A DNA stretch of 64,000 nucleotides from Misgurnus anguillicaudatus (taxonomy: Eukaryota > Chordata > Actinopteri > Cypriniformes > Cobitidae): positions 29,630,001-29,694,000 of the forward strand of contig NC_073352.2 in NCBI RefSeq assembly GCF_027580225.2, written 5' to 3'. This document shows, one piece after another, positions 47,950 through 60,180 of the stretch (within the stretch, counting starts at the first letter, position 1; each line of letters begins with the position of its first letter). The notes beneath the pieces were generated by a model. It was given only the letters and a program-made list of their open reading frames with translations, did no database searches and was not told the origin of the DNA. The position numbers and the translations under genes are program-made.

Positions 47950-50860
47950 CTAAAACAGACACACCATTACCATTGGTCAACAAGACATCAAAATTTATTG
48001 ATTTTCAATTTACTTTCCAAATACACATTCATGATCTTACTGTGAATTGGTGCCCCGTTATTCCAATGAGAACATATCTTTGCATTTACAATCATTTTTC
48101 TGATTCTGATTCACTACATCATTATGATGCCCATAAATACTGCAGATTTACCAAAACACAATAGAGATTCACTATAACACTATAATGTTTATATATACTG
48201 CTAAATCACTAAAAAGCTATAATGTTCATAAATACTGATTCACTAAAATGCTAATGTCCATAAATACTGCCAATTCACTAAAATGTTTTAATGTCCATAA
48301 ATACTGCTGATTCGCTAAAATGCTATAATGTTCATTGTTCATAAATACTGCTGATTTGCTAAAATGCTATAATGTTCATAAATACTGCTGATTCGCTATA
48401 ATGCTATAATGTCCATAAATACTGCTGATTCGCTAAAACGCTATAATGTCCATAAATACTGATTCACTAAAAATGCTATAATGTCCATAAATACTGCCAA
48501 TTCACTAAAATGTTTTAATGTCCATAAATACTGCTGATTCGCTAAAATGCTATAATGTTCATTGTTCATAAATACTGCTGATTCGTTAAAATGCTATAAT
48601 GTTCATTGTTCATAAATACTGCTGATTTGCTAAAATGCTATAATGTTCATAAATACTGCTGATTTGCCATAATGCTATAATGTCCATAAATACTGCTGAT
48701 TCACTATAACGCTATAATGTCCATAAATACTGCCGATTCACTATAACGCTATAATGTCCATAAATACTGCCAATTCACTAAAATGTTTTAATGTCCATAA
48801 ATACTGCTGATTCGCTAAAATGCTATAATGTTCATTGTTCATAAATACTGCTGATTCGTTAAAATGCTATAATGTTCATTGTTCATAAATACTGCTGATT
48901 TGCTAAAATGCTATAATGTTAATAAATACTGCTGATTTGCTATAATGCTATAATGTCCATAAATACTGCTGATTCACTATAACGCTATAATGTCCATAAA
49001 TACTGCCGATTCACTATAACGCTATAATGTCCATAAATACTGCCGATTCACTAAAATGCTAATGTCCATAAATACTGCCAATTGACTAAAACGCTATAAT
49101 GTCCATAAATACTGCCGATTCACTATAACGCTATAATGTCCATAAATACTGCCGATTCACTATAACGCTATAAAGTCCATAAATACTGCCGATTCACTAA
49201 AAAGCTATAATCTCCATAAATAAATACTGCCGATTCACAATAACGCTATAATGTCCATAAATACTGCCGATTCACTAAAATGCTATAATGTCCATAAATA
49301 CTGGCGATTCACTAAAATGCTATAAGGTCCATAAATACTGTTGATTCACTAAAATGCTATAATGTCCATAAATACTGCCGATTCATAACAACACTATAAT
49401 AATGCCTATAAATACTGCAGATTCACCAAAAACACTATAATATCCATAAATACTGCTAATTTACTAAAATGCTATAATGCCTCACAAATACTGAAGAGTC
49501 AATATAAAACAATAGTGTCCATAAATACTGCTGATTCACTAAAACAACATAATGCCTCACAAATGCTGCTGAGTCTTCATAACACTGTAATTCCCATAAA
49601 TACTGCTGATTCACTAAAACACTAATGCTTTGCAAATACTGCTGATACACTTTAAGACTGTAACATTCATAAATACTACAGATTTACAGTAACATCCATA
49701 AAAACTGCAGATCACTACAAAACTATAATGCCTCAAATACTGCAAATTAACTACAACACAGTAATGCCCAATAAATTCTGCAGATTAAACAAAGCACTGT
49801 AATGTGAATACTGCAGATTCACTACAATGTTCAATGGTGCTGGGAAATGTCCAATAGTGCTGATTCACTATAACGCCTATAAATACTGTACATTCACTAC
49901 AAAACAACAATGTCCATAAACTCTCTAGATTCACCAAAACACTATAATGTCCAAAAACACTGCTGCTGACTCGTTAAAACACTATAAGGTGCTAAATTCT
50001 TCTGCCTCAGGGTGTTTTAATCATGACCAAAACTAGGTCTAACTAAAACTAGCTGTCTAGCTCTAGGTAGACAGTTCACAAGGCTGAGACCGGACCGGTG
50101 ATTCCTGTAGTCCCGAATCGATTTAAGATGAATTGCTTTATTGTTTCCTCACTGGTAAGTCGCTTTATAAGCGTCTTCCAAATGCCTTAATGTAAATATC
50201 CGCCTGTTGCTAAACAAACAAAACCCATTACAAGTTACCACCATAACTTTAGTTACTAATATAAAATAATCACAAATAAATGTGGGATCTTCATCAAAAA
50301 GTGACAGCAGCTTTCACAATCTTTACTTCATGCTGACAGCGGTGCCTGAGAGCAAATTGCTGCACGTTACTCTAGTAAAGAAAGTCAATTCTATGTTGTT
50401 TTTTAAGCGGAAACTTTGATCACCTCAGAACATTACAGTGATGGACATGATCACTTTCAGCGCAGCGACCTAAAGCACCGATCAAAACAAACCCCGTGCA
50501 AACACCCACACCCCAAAAACACGAACTCCGCCCGCCCGCCGGGTGACAAAGAGCCTGAACACGCACGCACTCACGCACACACATCTGACGCTCCGCGAGT
50601 TTCCTCTCACTCTCATACATCATCTCGTGATATTTAAACCGCTAACTGTCATTTCAAACATACCCGGACTGAAACAACCTGTATGCACTCAACGCGAAAC
50701 ATCTAAACGATAGTTATAATCAGCGAAGCTGCCTGCACTGCAAGCGTCGCGTCGATTATAAGCATGAGCGTTCTGCTTGCGTTGCGTCGGTCGCGTTCAA
50801 AATAACTTCAGCTGATTGTTGGACGGTAAATACGCCGTAAATATCTCATAAATGTCTCAC
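47950..50860 (-). other. ankrd50: ankrd50 intron 1 (2.9 kb)
   Basis: Roughly two thirds of this intron is a 37-bp minisatellite (48125-49990). The remainder at the exon 1 side (50.0-50.86 kb) is unique and becomes CpG-rich towards the promoter. No other gene seen. Confidence 0.75.
48125..49990. repeat. Minisatellite, 37-bp unit, about 50 copies, higher-order structure
   Basis: Consensus unit is CATAAATACTGC(C/T)GATTCA then CTA(A/T)AA(C/T)GCTATAATGTC. Units from 48721 to 48758 are exactly 37 bp apart. Edges decay on both sides. Variants with an extra CATTGTT insert and CCAATTCACTAAAATGTTTT recur every 6-7 units. Confidence 0.95.
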
Positions 50861-51091
50861 CTTCAGCGCTTCCTCTTAAATATCATCTTTCATTCACGCA
50901 CGAACATCCTTGCGGCGGCTTTCTGTCGTTACACGCAAGCCCGAATCTTCCGTTTCACATTTTCCACTCGGTGAGTTCGTCGCGAGATCGGCGGAGCTCC
51001 TCAACAACCCGACACTGAACGAACACACCGACACTCCGCCCATTAAGCGTGACGCATGCGCAGAGGAGGACGGAGTCACACAGACGCGCAA
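50861..51091 (-). promoter_or_regulatory. ankrd50: ankrd50 CpG promoter and noncoding first exon
   Basis: A CpG-rich stretch in an otherwise AT-rich locus. On the minus strand it runs through an NRF1-type motif TGCGCATGCGTC (51052-51063), a GC box (GGGCGGAGT, about 51033-51042) and several CGCG tracts, and ends in a consensus 5' splice site GCTGAAG|GTGAGAC with the last exon base at 50861. That splice donor pairs naturally with the exon 2 acceptor at 47949. The transcription start probably lies between about 50.95 and 51.05 kb but cannot be placed from sequence. CpG density stays raised to about 50.44 kb inside intron 1. Confidence 0.6.
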
Positions 51092-51256
51092 AGTCTTATG
51101 GGAATCTGAGTTCTGCCTTATAAATCATTTTTAATTGAAAAACGTTAACTCTTTTCATCAACTGTTTCTACAAGTAAATAGAATATACACTATGAATGTA
51201 CAGAAATAACGAGAATTATGAATTAGATAGAATAGCCTAACACATCAAAAAAGTTA

Positions 51257-51506
51257 GCTCACACAAAAAAGACAATTCTGTTATCATTTATTCACTCTGT
51301 TGTTACAAACCTGCAACCAAACTGTTCATAAACCCCACTGACTTTCATAATATAATTTTATCCTACTATAGAAGTAAATGGGGCTCATGATTGGTTTGGT
51401 TACAAACATTCCTCAAAAAAATCTTCCTTTGTGGTCATTAAAACAAAGAAATTTATACAGGTTGGAAAATTATGACAAAATGTTCATTTTTGGGTGAACT
51501 ATTCCT
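51257..51506. mobile_element. Common teleost MITE (AGCTCACACAAAAAAGACAA ... TTTGGGTGAACTATTCCT)
   Basis: Full-length copy with flanking TTAG on the left and TTAA on the right. A truncated second copy follows at 51945-52090 (GGAAGTGAATGGGGCTCATG ... GGGCGAACTATCCCTTT). Confidence 0.7.
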
Positions 51507-52099
51507 TTAAATGGAAAGAAAAAACAGGAGTCACTTATTTTTGTCATTTAGGCCATTATTATTATTGGTTTTTAAAACGTATTCAATAGAAAACAAAACA
51601 TACACTGATAAAAAATGCAAAGAAAATTAAATGAAATATTTCCACAGTATTGTGTATTTATGCGATATTAACATTCTTTGTGGCTTCAGCTTTGCCGAGT
51701 CACTAGGCTACATTAGATTATTTTTCCCAAGTGTGTAGCATAAATACAGATATGGGATAGGCTATGTGTCACTTTAAAAAGATCATGTACGCTGGTAGTC
51801 AAAAACAAACAAATCGGAACTGGTCATAGGGTTTGTTAATTATTAATTCTACATCTATTCTTTATCTATTTCTTACCTGCCGGAAATTTAAATAATAATT
51901 ATTAGTTTTACCAAATAATATAATAAAAATAATATGGTAATATTATTTTTTCCTACTATGGAAGTGAATGGGGCTCATGATCGGTTTGGTTACAAACATT
52001 CCTTATCTTCTTATCTTAAATGTATACAGGTTTGTAATAACACAAGAGTGCATAAATGATGACAAAATTTTGGGCGAACTATCCCTTTCAGACCAAATA

Positions 52100-53596
52100 A
52101 ACATTGATCCATATACTGACACATATTTCTTTCTGAACTGTTTGCGTTCACTTTAAGACATAACTGACTGTTTTTATGAAAATACTTGCCAAGACTGTGG
52201 TATATCAAGAACATTTTGCATGTATGTGTCCTGTCAAGCGCAGAGAGATTCTGTCTATGCGTGCTTTTTGAAACGCACGTCTCCGTCCTTTTGTCCATGT
52301 GTGTGCACCTGTGCCTGTGCGCACAGAAAACTGCTCACTTTAACATCTTATTGCGATCATATTGTTTGAAATGGCTTGAATGTTAACATTTGCAAGGCCT
52401 AGAAACACATGCAAATGATTAATTTCTGAATGATGTGTATTTGAGCAATTATTATTAAATTATCGTGTGATTTCTCTTTTGACTGGGTGGGCCAGCCGTC
52501 AGTCTGAGTGGGCCAGTGCCACCATGGCCCTTATTTACCTTCGCCACTGCCAAATACAGCCAAAAATGTTTCTGTTATGGCATCACATAGCACCTTTATT
52601 TTTAAGAATGTAGCCTAAGCTGTGTTTGTTCAGGTGTCTCATAAAAGAACAAGTATTGTCATACAGTCGTGTGTGTTTGTGTGATAGTGTGTAAGTAGTA
52701 TATCTGTTTTTGTCTCAGTATTTTACAATGTTTCTCTTCTCTGCTGTTGGCTAACGGTGAGTCACACACACCTGCACGATCCAGAGGGACACACACTCAA
52801 CAGGTGAAACAGAAACACCTGGTGATTACAGAGAGACGAAAGAAAGAAAAAGAGCAGCGTTGAAAGAGAAAGACAGAGAATTTGTTTTTTCTTTAGTTTT
52901 TTTAGTCACTGTTGGTAAATTGTAGGTTTGGTTCAAGGAAGCATTTATTCAGCTTCATTCCAAACCCATGTGACACCACAGAAGATGCTCAGAAGAACCT
53001 TTGCCAGTTGATCGTTTGATGATGACCAGGGGAAAAACACCAGTAGTTTACATGACTCATGCTATATTAAACACACACATCATCACCTAAACTAACAGAC
53101 TGACCTGTGATCAGCATTGCTGTGTCTTACAAAACATCTCAGTATAGTGGATGTGAGTATGTGTTGAGTGTGTGGGATGGATTAGATAAAAGCTCTCTGA
53201 ATAATAACCGAGTGGGCTGCTTTTAATACACATTAAGGACACACTCGCTTTGAAACCAAAGTTTAATTGTGTTTGATGACATCACCAGTTCATTTAGACA
53301 GACAGACATGACGTGACATGAGTGTGGTTATGTCTCATATAATCTTCTGGTCTTTGTACAGACAGACAGACAGACAGAGCGTCGCTGGTCTCCATTACTG
53401 CATGCTCTTATTTCATAAGCTGCTGGTTAATGTAATATCAAGACTGAAATTATTTTATGCATTCTCTGTGATGCTTAAATGTAAATCAATGTATTAACAC
53501 ATATGTAAAAAAACAAAATTTCTGGCCTTAAGGACCTTTTTACAACTTTACACATTTAATTGACATACTCGTTGACATCACATAGGGGTTAACAGC

Positions 53597-53659
<63 letters not shown>

Positions 53660-55600
53660 GTAGTCATAGACCTTACTGTACATCTACACAGACACAAAGA
53701 CCTTCTGGGGTTTATGTTGCTTATTCACGTCTGTCCATCCTGTTCAACCATCCATCCTAATGTTAAAAGATGTTTGAGATGAGGGTGTCAGCTCCATACT
53801 TTAACATTAGCACTCACCCAGAAGCATTAAACACAAGGATAAAGTAACAAGTGTTTAAAGACAGATCCACACACACACTGACTTTCTGACGCTGCAGAGC
53901 AGTAAGAAATGAACTCAAGCATTAAACCATCTCCACATCGATATAATCTGAGACGCCACAGTCATAACAGTCACACAACGTTCAGGGTGAGCAAACTACT
54001 GCTGATAACACTCACACACTTAAAACACACACACGGTCTGGGTCAACACACCCTCACTGAACAAAAACATATGCAAACTGATATGTTTTTAGTTGTCCAG
54101 AGGAATGCAGTTTTACAAAGTACCGTTGCTTACAAACTCTCTAGTCAACAATATAAACGTGACAGGTGCTATAAAATGAATAGTCCTGTAAATGACCTTA
54201 TAAAAAAACTTATTACAGATTTTAAGACTTAAGGATAAAAATTGGATGATTGACTACTCACATTTTTTTAAGTAATGTTAAAAAGTACTGTAATACAGTT
54301 CTGTGTCCAGTAGCCAAAGCCCTCTGCCTTGTTTCTCTGATGGTAAGTCGGCACACACATCTGCATCACCTATGCATTGTATTGAATTTTTCATTTGGCA
54401 TCTTTTGTTTCCACATTATCTGATGGTATTTTGTTGTCTGTGTATTTGACAGTTTATATAAGCCTATAAATTACATAAAATATAGTTTATACTTCATTCT
54501 ACAGACAACAATTTTATTTACATTTGTTGTTGTTCTTACGTCTCTACTGTTTGTTTTACGATGTATTTTTCTGTAAATTTGCTTTGCGACAATGCAAAAT
54601 TGTGAAGAGTGTTATAGAAATAAATTAAAATTGAAATTTAATTGAACTTGAAAAATTTAACAAAGCAACACATGAACACACACTGTAAAAAATATTCAGC
54701 ATTTCTTGTCAAATCAACATAAATTTTTATGTCACTTTAAAGGCGGGGTGCACGTTTTTTTGAGAAACGCTTTGGTAAAGGGAGTCGGGCCGAGTACCAA
54801 AACACACTTGTAGATAACATTAAAAATGCCTGTCTGAAAAAGATTCTGAATCGCAAGGCTGCGATTCTGTGTTTCATGCACAGCTTTTGCGTGTACTACG
54901 GCATTTGGTCAGTAGAAAGTCTTTATCAATCTAAAATCGTTACGAGTCAGAGTCGTTTATAACATGCATTTAAAAAAGCAACACTCGTTAATAGGGGTGG
55001 GCGATAAACCGGTAGACATAATTAACCGGTAGAAAATTGTCAACCGGTAGAGATTTTGGACTATCGTTTCTATCGAGGTTACGTGCCCACGACACGCTCC
55101 TGTGCGCGTGGTCGCGAAAACGTAACGTTTGTACACTTATTTAAGCACTGCAGTTTTAAAACAAGTTATTTTAAGCCATTGAAACACAGACAACAGATCT
55201 GTATGCGTGCGTTCTTTCTGTGTGTCAGGAGCGGACAAGTCGCGCAGCCGCTGCTTTTTCTGTCTGTGAGGAACGCGCAAGTCGCGCGACTGCTGCTCAT
55301 TAAGCTCGCGAGCATTTTTCCCGCTTTATTGGCCTTAAATACATATATGCGTCAAAATTCCCGTCTTTGCAAGCATCCTCATAAACACGACCAGTCAGGT
55401 CTTAAGAGAAAGTAAACAGCTAAAACAGAAAGCGCATGTGTGACAGTGTATTGGATCTGGACGTTGGTCTTAAAGGGGAAGTTACCTAATTTTGCTCCCG
55501 TCTGTCACTCGTGTTAATCAAACAGCATTGAGAGAAAATCTCTCACTGCTCCTGATTAAATCACTTTTCTACCTTAAATAAAAATATGTATAGGCTTATA
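52100..55600. other. Intergenic, fragmentary repeats, no gene
   Basis: Holds a (GT)n tract at 53600-53660, the left part of a TTAA-type repeat at about 54740 (AAAGGCGGGGTGCACG), and a GGGGTGGGCGATAAACCGGT repeat end near 54995. ORFs at 53909-54232 and 55056-55415 show no domain or splice context. Confidence 0.55.
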
Positions 55601-55612
55601 CATACATGCATA

Positions 55613-55743
55613 ATTAGGGCCCGAGCACACAAGTGTGAGGACCCTATTGTTTTTGCTCCGTTTATTATTATTATTATTATTAGGGCCCGAGCACACAAGT
55701 GTGAGGACCCTATTGTTTTTGCTCCGTTTATTATTATTATTAT
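55613..55743 (+). repeat. Two extra copies of the array's 65-bp leader
   Basis: AGGGCCCGAGCACACAAGTG ... followed by (TTA)n occurs at 55616, 55682 and again at 55744 where the first full unit begins. The leader can fold: AGGGCCC...CACAC pairs with GTGTG...GGACCCT. Confidence 0.9.
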
Positions 55744-57963
55744 TAGGGCCCGAGCACACAAGTGTGAGGACCCTATTGTTTTTGCTCCGTTTATTATTAT
55801 TATTATTATTTATTCTTCTTCTTCTCCAAAGTGAATCGCATTTTTGAGGGGCACAACATTCTCGAAAACTCATGAAATTTTGCACACATGTCAGGAGTGG
55901 CGAAAATTTACATGTGGCATAGGCGCCAGAAGTGGGCGTGTAGAAATGGCTCGATAGCGCCACCTGCAAAATTTCAAGAGAACAGCCCCCCCACTACGAA
56001 AAATGTACAGATACGAAATTTGGTAGGATCATCTATCACCCCAAGACCTACAAAAAAGTCTCTTGGAGCAAAGCTCTAAACCCAACAGGAAGTCCGCCAT
56101 TTTGAATTTTTGCCTTGATTTTTGTGCAAATTTGGTCATTTCCAGCCTTCATACTTTAACGAACTCCTCCTACAGATTTAATCCGATCATCGTCATATTT
56201 GGTCAATCTCATCTAAAGGCCTTTGCGATGTTAAATTGCGGAGATCTTGACTTTTCGTCAGAGGGTGTGTCCGTGGCGGCCTGACAAATTTCGGCATTTT
56301 CGCCTTGAAACAGGAAGTGGCTCTAACTCAGGCAAACAATGTCCAATCTGGCCCACGCTTCATACGTTTGATAAGGGTCTTGGCCTGAACACATTTCAAT
56401 GCCAATATTCAACTTCACTCATAGCGCCACCTAGAGGTAGGAGGAAATACCATGTTTTATGCTCTGATTTACTGCTCTTAGAGATTTAATCAAATCATCA
56501 TCATATTTGGTCTGACTGATGTTAAGCCCTTTTCCTTGATAAATTGCGAAGATCTTGACTTTTCGTTGAAGGGCGTGTCCGTGGCGGCCTGGCAAAGTGT
56601 GATGTTTCGCCATGAAACAGGAAGTTGTTATAACTCAGGCATACAATGTCCGATCTGCCCCTGACTTCACACGTTTGATAAGGGTCCAGGCCTGAACACA
56701 TCAACATGGCATAATTCAGTAACACTCATAGCGCCACCTAGAGGCAGCAGGAAATACCATGTTTTACGCTGTGATTTACTGCTCTTAGATATTTAACCAT
56801 ATCAACATCATATTTCACCAGTGTAATCTCAAGACCTTGTGTGATGATAAAAAACAACGACCTTGACTTTTCATTAAAGGGCGTGTCCATGGCGGCCTCG
56901 CCAAGTATCGCTAAATGAATCGCATTTTTGACAGGCTAAACAAGCCCAAAAAGTCATAAAACGTTGCACACACATCAGAAGTGGCGAAAATGTACATGTG
57001 GCATAGGCGCCAGAAGTGGGCGTGTAGAAATGGCTCGATAGCGCCACCTGCAAAATTTCAAAAGAACAGCCCCCCCTCTACGGAAAACATACAGATATGA
57101 AATTTGGTAGGATCATCTATCACCCCAAGACTTACAAAAAAGTCTCTTGAAGCTAAGCTCTAAACCCCACAGGAAGTCGGCCATTTTGAATTTTCGCTGT
57201 GATTTCTGTGCAAATTTGGTCATTTCCAGGCTTCATACTTTAACGAACTCCTCCTACAGATTTAATCCAATCATCGTAATATTTGGTCAATGTCATCTAA
57301 AGGCCTTTGCAATGTTAAATTGCGGAGATCTTGACTTTTCGTTTGAGGGTGTGTCCGTGGCAGCCTGACAAATTTCTGCATTTTCGCCATGAAACAGGAA
57401 GTGGCTCTAACTCAGGCATACAATGTCCAATCTGCCCCATGCTTCACAAGTTTGATAAGGGTCTTGGCCTGAACACATTTCAATGCCAATATTCAGCTTT
57501 AATCATAGCGCCACCTAGAGGTTGCAGGAAATTACATGTTTTACGCTGTGATTTACTGCTCTTAGATATTTAATCAAATCATCATCATTTTTGGTAATAC
57601 TGATCTTAAGGACTTTAATATGATATATTCAGAAGATCTTGACTTTTCGTTGAAGGGCGTGTCCGTGGCGGCCTGGCAAAGTGTGATGTTTCGCCATGAA
57701 ACAGAAAGCTGTTGTAATTCAGACATACATTGTTCGATCTGCTCGAGACTTCACACGTGTGTTAAGGGTCCCGGCCTGAACACGTCAATATAACAATAAT
57801 CATGTACAGTCATAGCGCCACCTGCTGCACATTTTCCTTTGAATATCTACCTATATTTACCCACTTTAATTCATATCCCCCTGGTTCACTGCTTTACTAA
57901 TGCCATAGGGTAGCGGTGCACATGCGTGCGAGGGCCCTTCCATCGCTGCTTGCAGCTTTAATT
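55744..57963 (+). repeat. Large tandem array, unit 1 (2.22 kb)
   Basis: Runs from the AGGGCCCGAG leader through two related halves (GAATCGCATTTTT at 55834 and 56918, 1084 bp apart) to GTGCGAGGGCCCTTCC and GCTGCTTGCAGCTTTAATT. Inside each half a roughly 310-bp module recurs (GTCCGTGGCGGCCTG ... CCATGAAACAGGAAGT ... GCGCCACCTAGAGG). No long ORF; the repeated 60-80 codon ORFs are copies of the same noncoding frame. Confidence 0.95.
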
Positions 57964-60180
57964 AGGGCCCGAGCACACCAGGGTGTGAGGACCCTATTGT
58001 TTTTGCTCCGTTTATTATTATTATTATTTATTCTTCTTCTTCTCCAAAGTGAATCACATTTTTGAGGGGCGAAACATGCTCGAAAACTCATGAAATTTTG
58101 CACACATGTCAGGAGTGGCGAAAATTTACATGTGGCATAGGCGCCAGAAGTGGGCCTGTAGAAATGGCTCGATAGCGCCACCTGCAAAATTTCAAGAGAA
58201 CAGCCCCCCCACTACGAAAAACGTACAGATAAGAAATTTGGTAGGATCATCTATCACCCCAAGACCTACAAAAAAGTCTCTTGGAGCGAAGCTCTAAACC
58301 CAACAGGAAGTCGGCCATTTTGAATTTTTGCCTTGATTTTTGTGCAAATTTGGTCATTTCCAGCCTTCATACTTTAACGAACTCCTCCTACAGATTTAAT
58401 CCGATCATCGACATATTTGGTCAATCTCATCTAAAGGCCTTTGAGATGTTAAATTGCGGAGATCTTGACTTTTCGTTAGAGGGTGTGTCCGTGGCGGCCT
58501 GACAAATTTCAGCATTTTCGCCATGAAACAGGAAGTGGCTCTAATTCAGGCATACAATGTCCAATCTGGCCCACGCTTCACACGTTTGATAAGGGTCTTG
58601 GCCTAAACACATTTCAATGCCAATATTCAACTTCACTCATAGCGCCACCTAGAGGTAGGAGGAAATACCATGTTTTATGCTCTGATTTACTGCTCTTAGA
58701 GATTTAATCAAATCATCATCATATTTGGTCTGACTGATGTTAAGCCCTTTTCCTTGATAAATTGCGAAGATCTTGACTTTTCGTTGAAGGGCGTGTCCGT
58801 GGCGGCCTGGCAAAGTGTGATGTTTCGCCATGAAACAGGAAGTTGTTATAACTCAGGCATACAATGTCCGATCTGCCCCTGACTTCACACGTTTGATAAG
58901 GGTCCAGGCCTGAACACATCAACATGGCATAATTCAGTAACACTCATAGCGCCACCTAGAGGCAGCAGGAAATACCATGTTTTACGCTGTGATTTACTGC
59001 TCTTAGATATTTAACCATATCAACATCATATTTCACCAGTGTAATCTCAAGACCTTGTGTGATGATAAAAAACAACGACCTTGACTTTTCATTAAAGGGC
59101 GTGTCCATGGCGGCCTCGCCAAGTATCGCTAAATGAATCGCATTTTTGACAGGCTAAACAAGCCCAAAAAGTCATAAAACGTTGCACACACGTCAGAAGT
59201 GGCGAAAATTTACATGTGGCATAGGCGCCAGAAGTGGGCGTGTAGAAATGGCTCGATAGCGCCACCTGCAAAATTTCAAAGAACAGCCCCCCCACTACGA
59301 AAAACATACAGATATGAAATTTGGTAGGATCATCTATCACCCCAAGACTTACAAAAAAGTCTCTTGAAGCTAAGCTCTAAACCCCACAGGAAGTCGGCCA
59401 TTTTGAATTTTTGCTGTGATTTCTGTGCAAATTTGGTCATTTCCAGGCTTCATACTTTAACGAACTCCTCCTACAGATTTAATCCAATCATCGTAATATT
59501 TGGTCAATGTCATCTAAAGGCCTTTGCGATGTTAAATTGCGGAGATCTTGACTTTTCGTTAGAGGGTGTGTCCGTGGCAGCCTGACAAATTTCGGCATTT
59601 TTGCCATGAAACAGGAAGTGGCTCTAACTCAGGCATACAATTTCCAATCTGCCCCATGCTTCACAAGTTTGATAAGGGTCTTGGCCTGAACACATTTCAA
59701 TGCCAATATTCAGCTTTAATAATAGCGCCACCTAGAGGTTGCAGGAAATTACATGTTTTACGCTGTGATTTACTGCTCTTAGATATTTAATCAAATCATC
59801 ATCATTTTTGGTAATACTGATCTTAAGGACTTTAATATGATATATTCAGAAGATCTTGACTTTTCGTCGAAGGGCGTTTCCGTGGCGGCCTGGCAAAGTG
59901 TGATGTTTCGCCATGAAACAGAAACCTGTTGTAATTCAGACATACATTGTTCGATCTGCTCCAGACTTCACACGTGTGTTAAGGGTCCCGGCCTGAACAC
60001 GTCAATATAATAATAATCATGTACAGTCATAGCGCCACCTGCTGCACATTTTCCTTTGAATATCTACCTATATTTACCCACTTTAATTCATATCCCCCTG
60101 GTTCACTGCTTTACTAATGCCATAGGGTAGCGGTGCACATGCGTGCGAGGGCCCTTCCATCGCTGCTTGCAGCTTTAATT
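57964..60180 (+). repeat. Large tandem array, unit 2 (2.22 kb)
   Basis: Head-to-tail with unit 1, highly similar over its length, leader spacing 2217 bp from unit 3. Leader has a CCAGGG change (GAGCACACCAGGGTGTGAGG). Confidence 0.95.

Larger units (their letters stand above)
26401..51091 (-). other. ankrd50: ankrd50 gene, full transcription unit (five inferred exons)
   Basis: Gene model assembled from splice sites read on the minus strand. Exon 1 is noncoding and ends at 50861 (donor GAAG|GTGAG). Exon 2 is 47949-47222 (acceptor GTTTTAG, donor AAAAG|GTGAG). Exon 3 is 42171-41954 (acceptor TTTCTCAG, donor CACAG|GTAA). Exon 4 is 30089-26563 (acceptor TTCTCTTAG, donor ACTG|GTATGT after the stop). 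Exon 5 starts at 26401 (acceptor TTGCTGTTTCAG). The coding parts of exons 2-4 total 4215 nt, exactly 1405 codons with the stop, and both coding junctions restore the residues expected for ANKRD50. Gene span is at least 25 kb. The transcription start and the polyadenylation site are inferred, not seen. Confidence 0.9.

Noticed and set aside
48125..49990. CRISPR-like array
   Set aside because: Units are contiguous 37-bp tandem repeats without unique spacers, in a vertebrate intron.
53909..54232. 107-codon ORF
   Set aside because: Lys/His/Thr-rich low-complexity composition in AT- and CA-rich DNA, nothing recognised.
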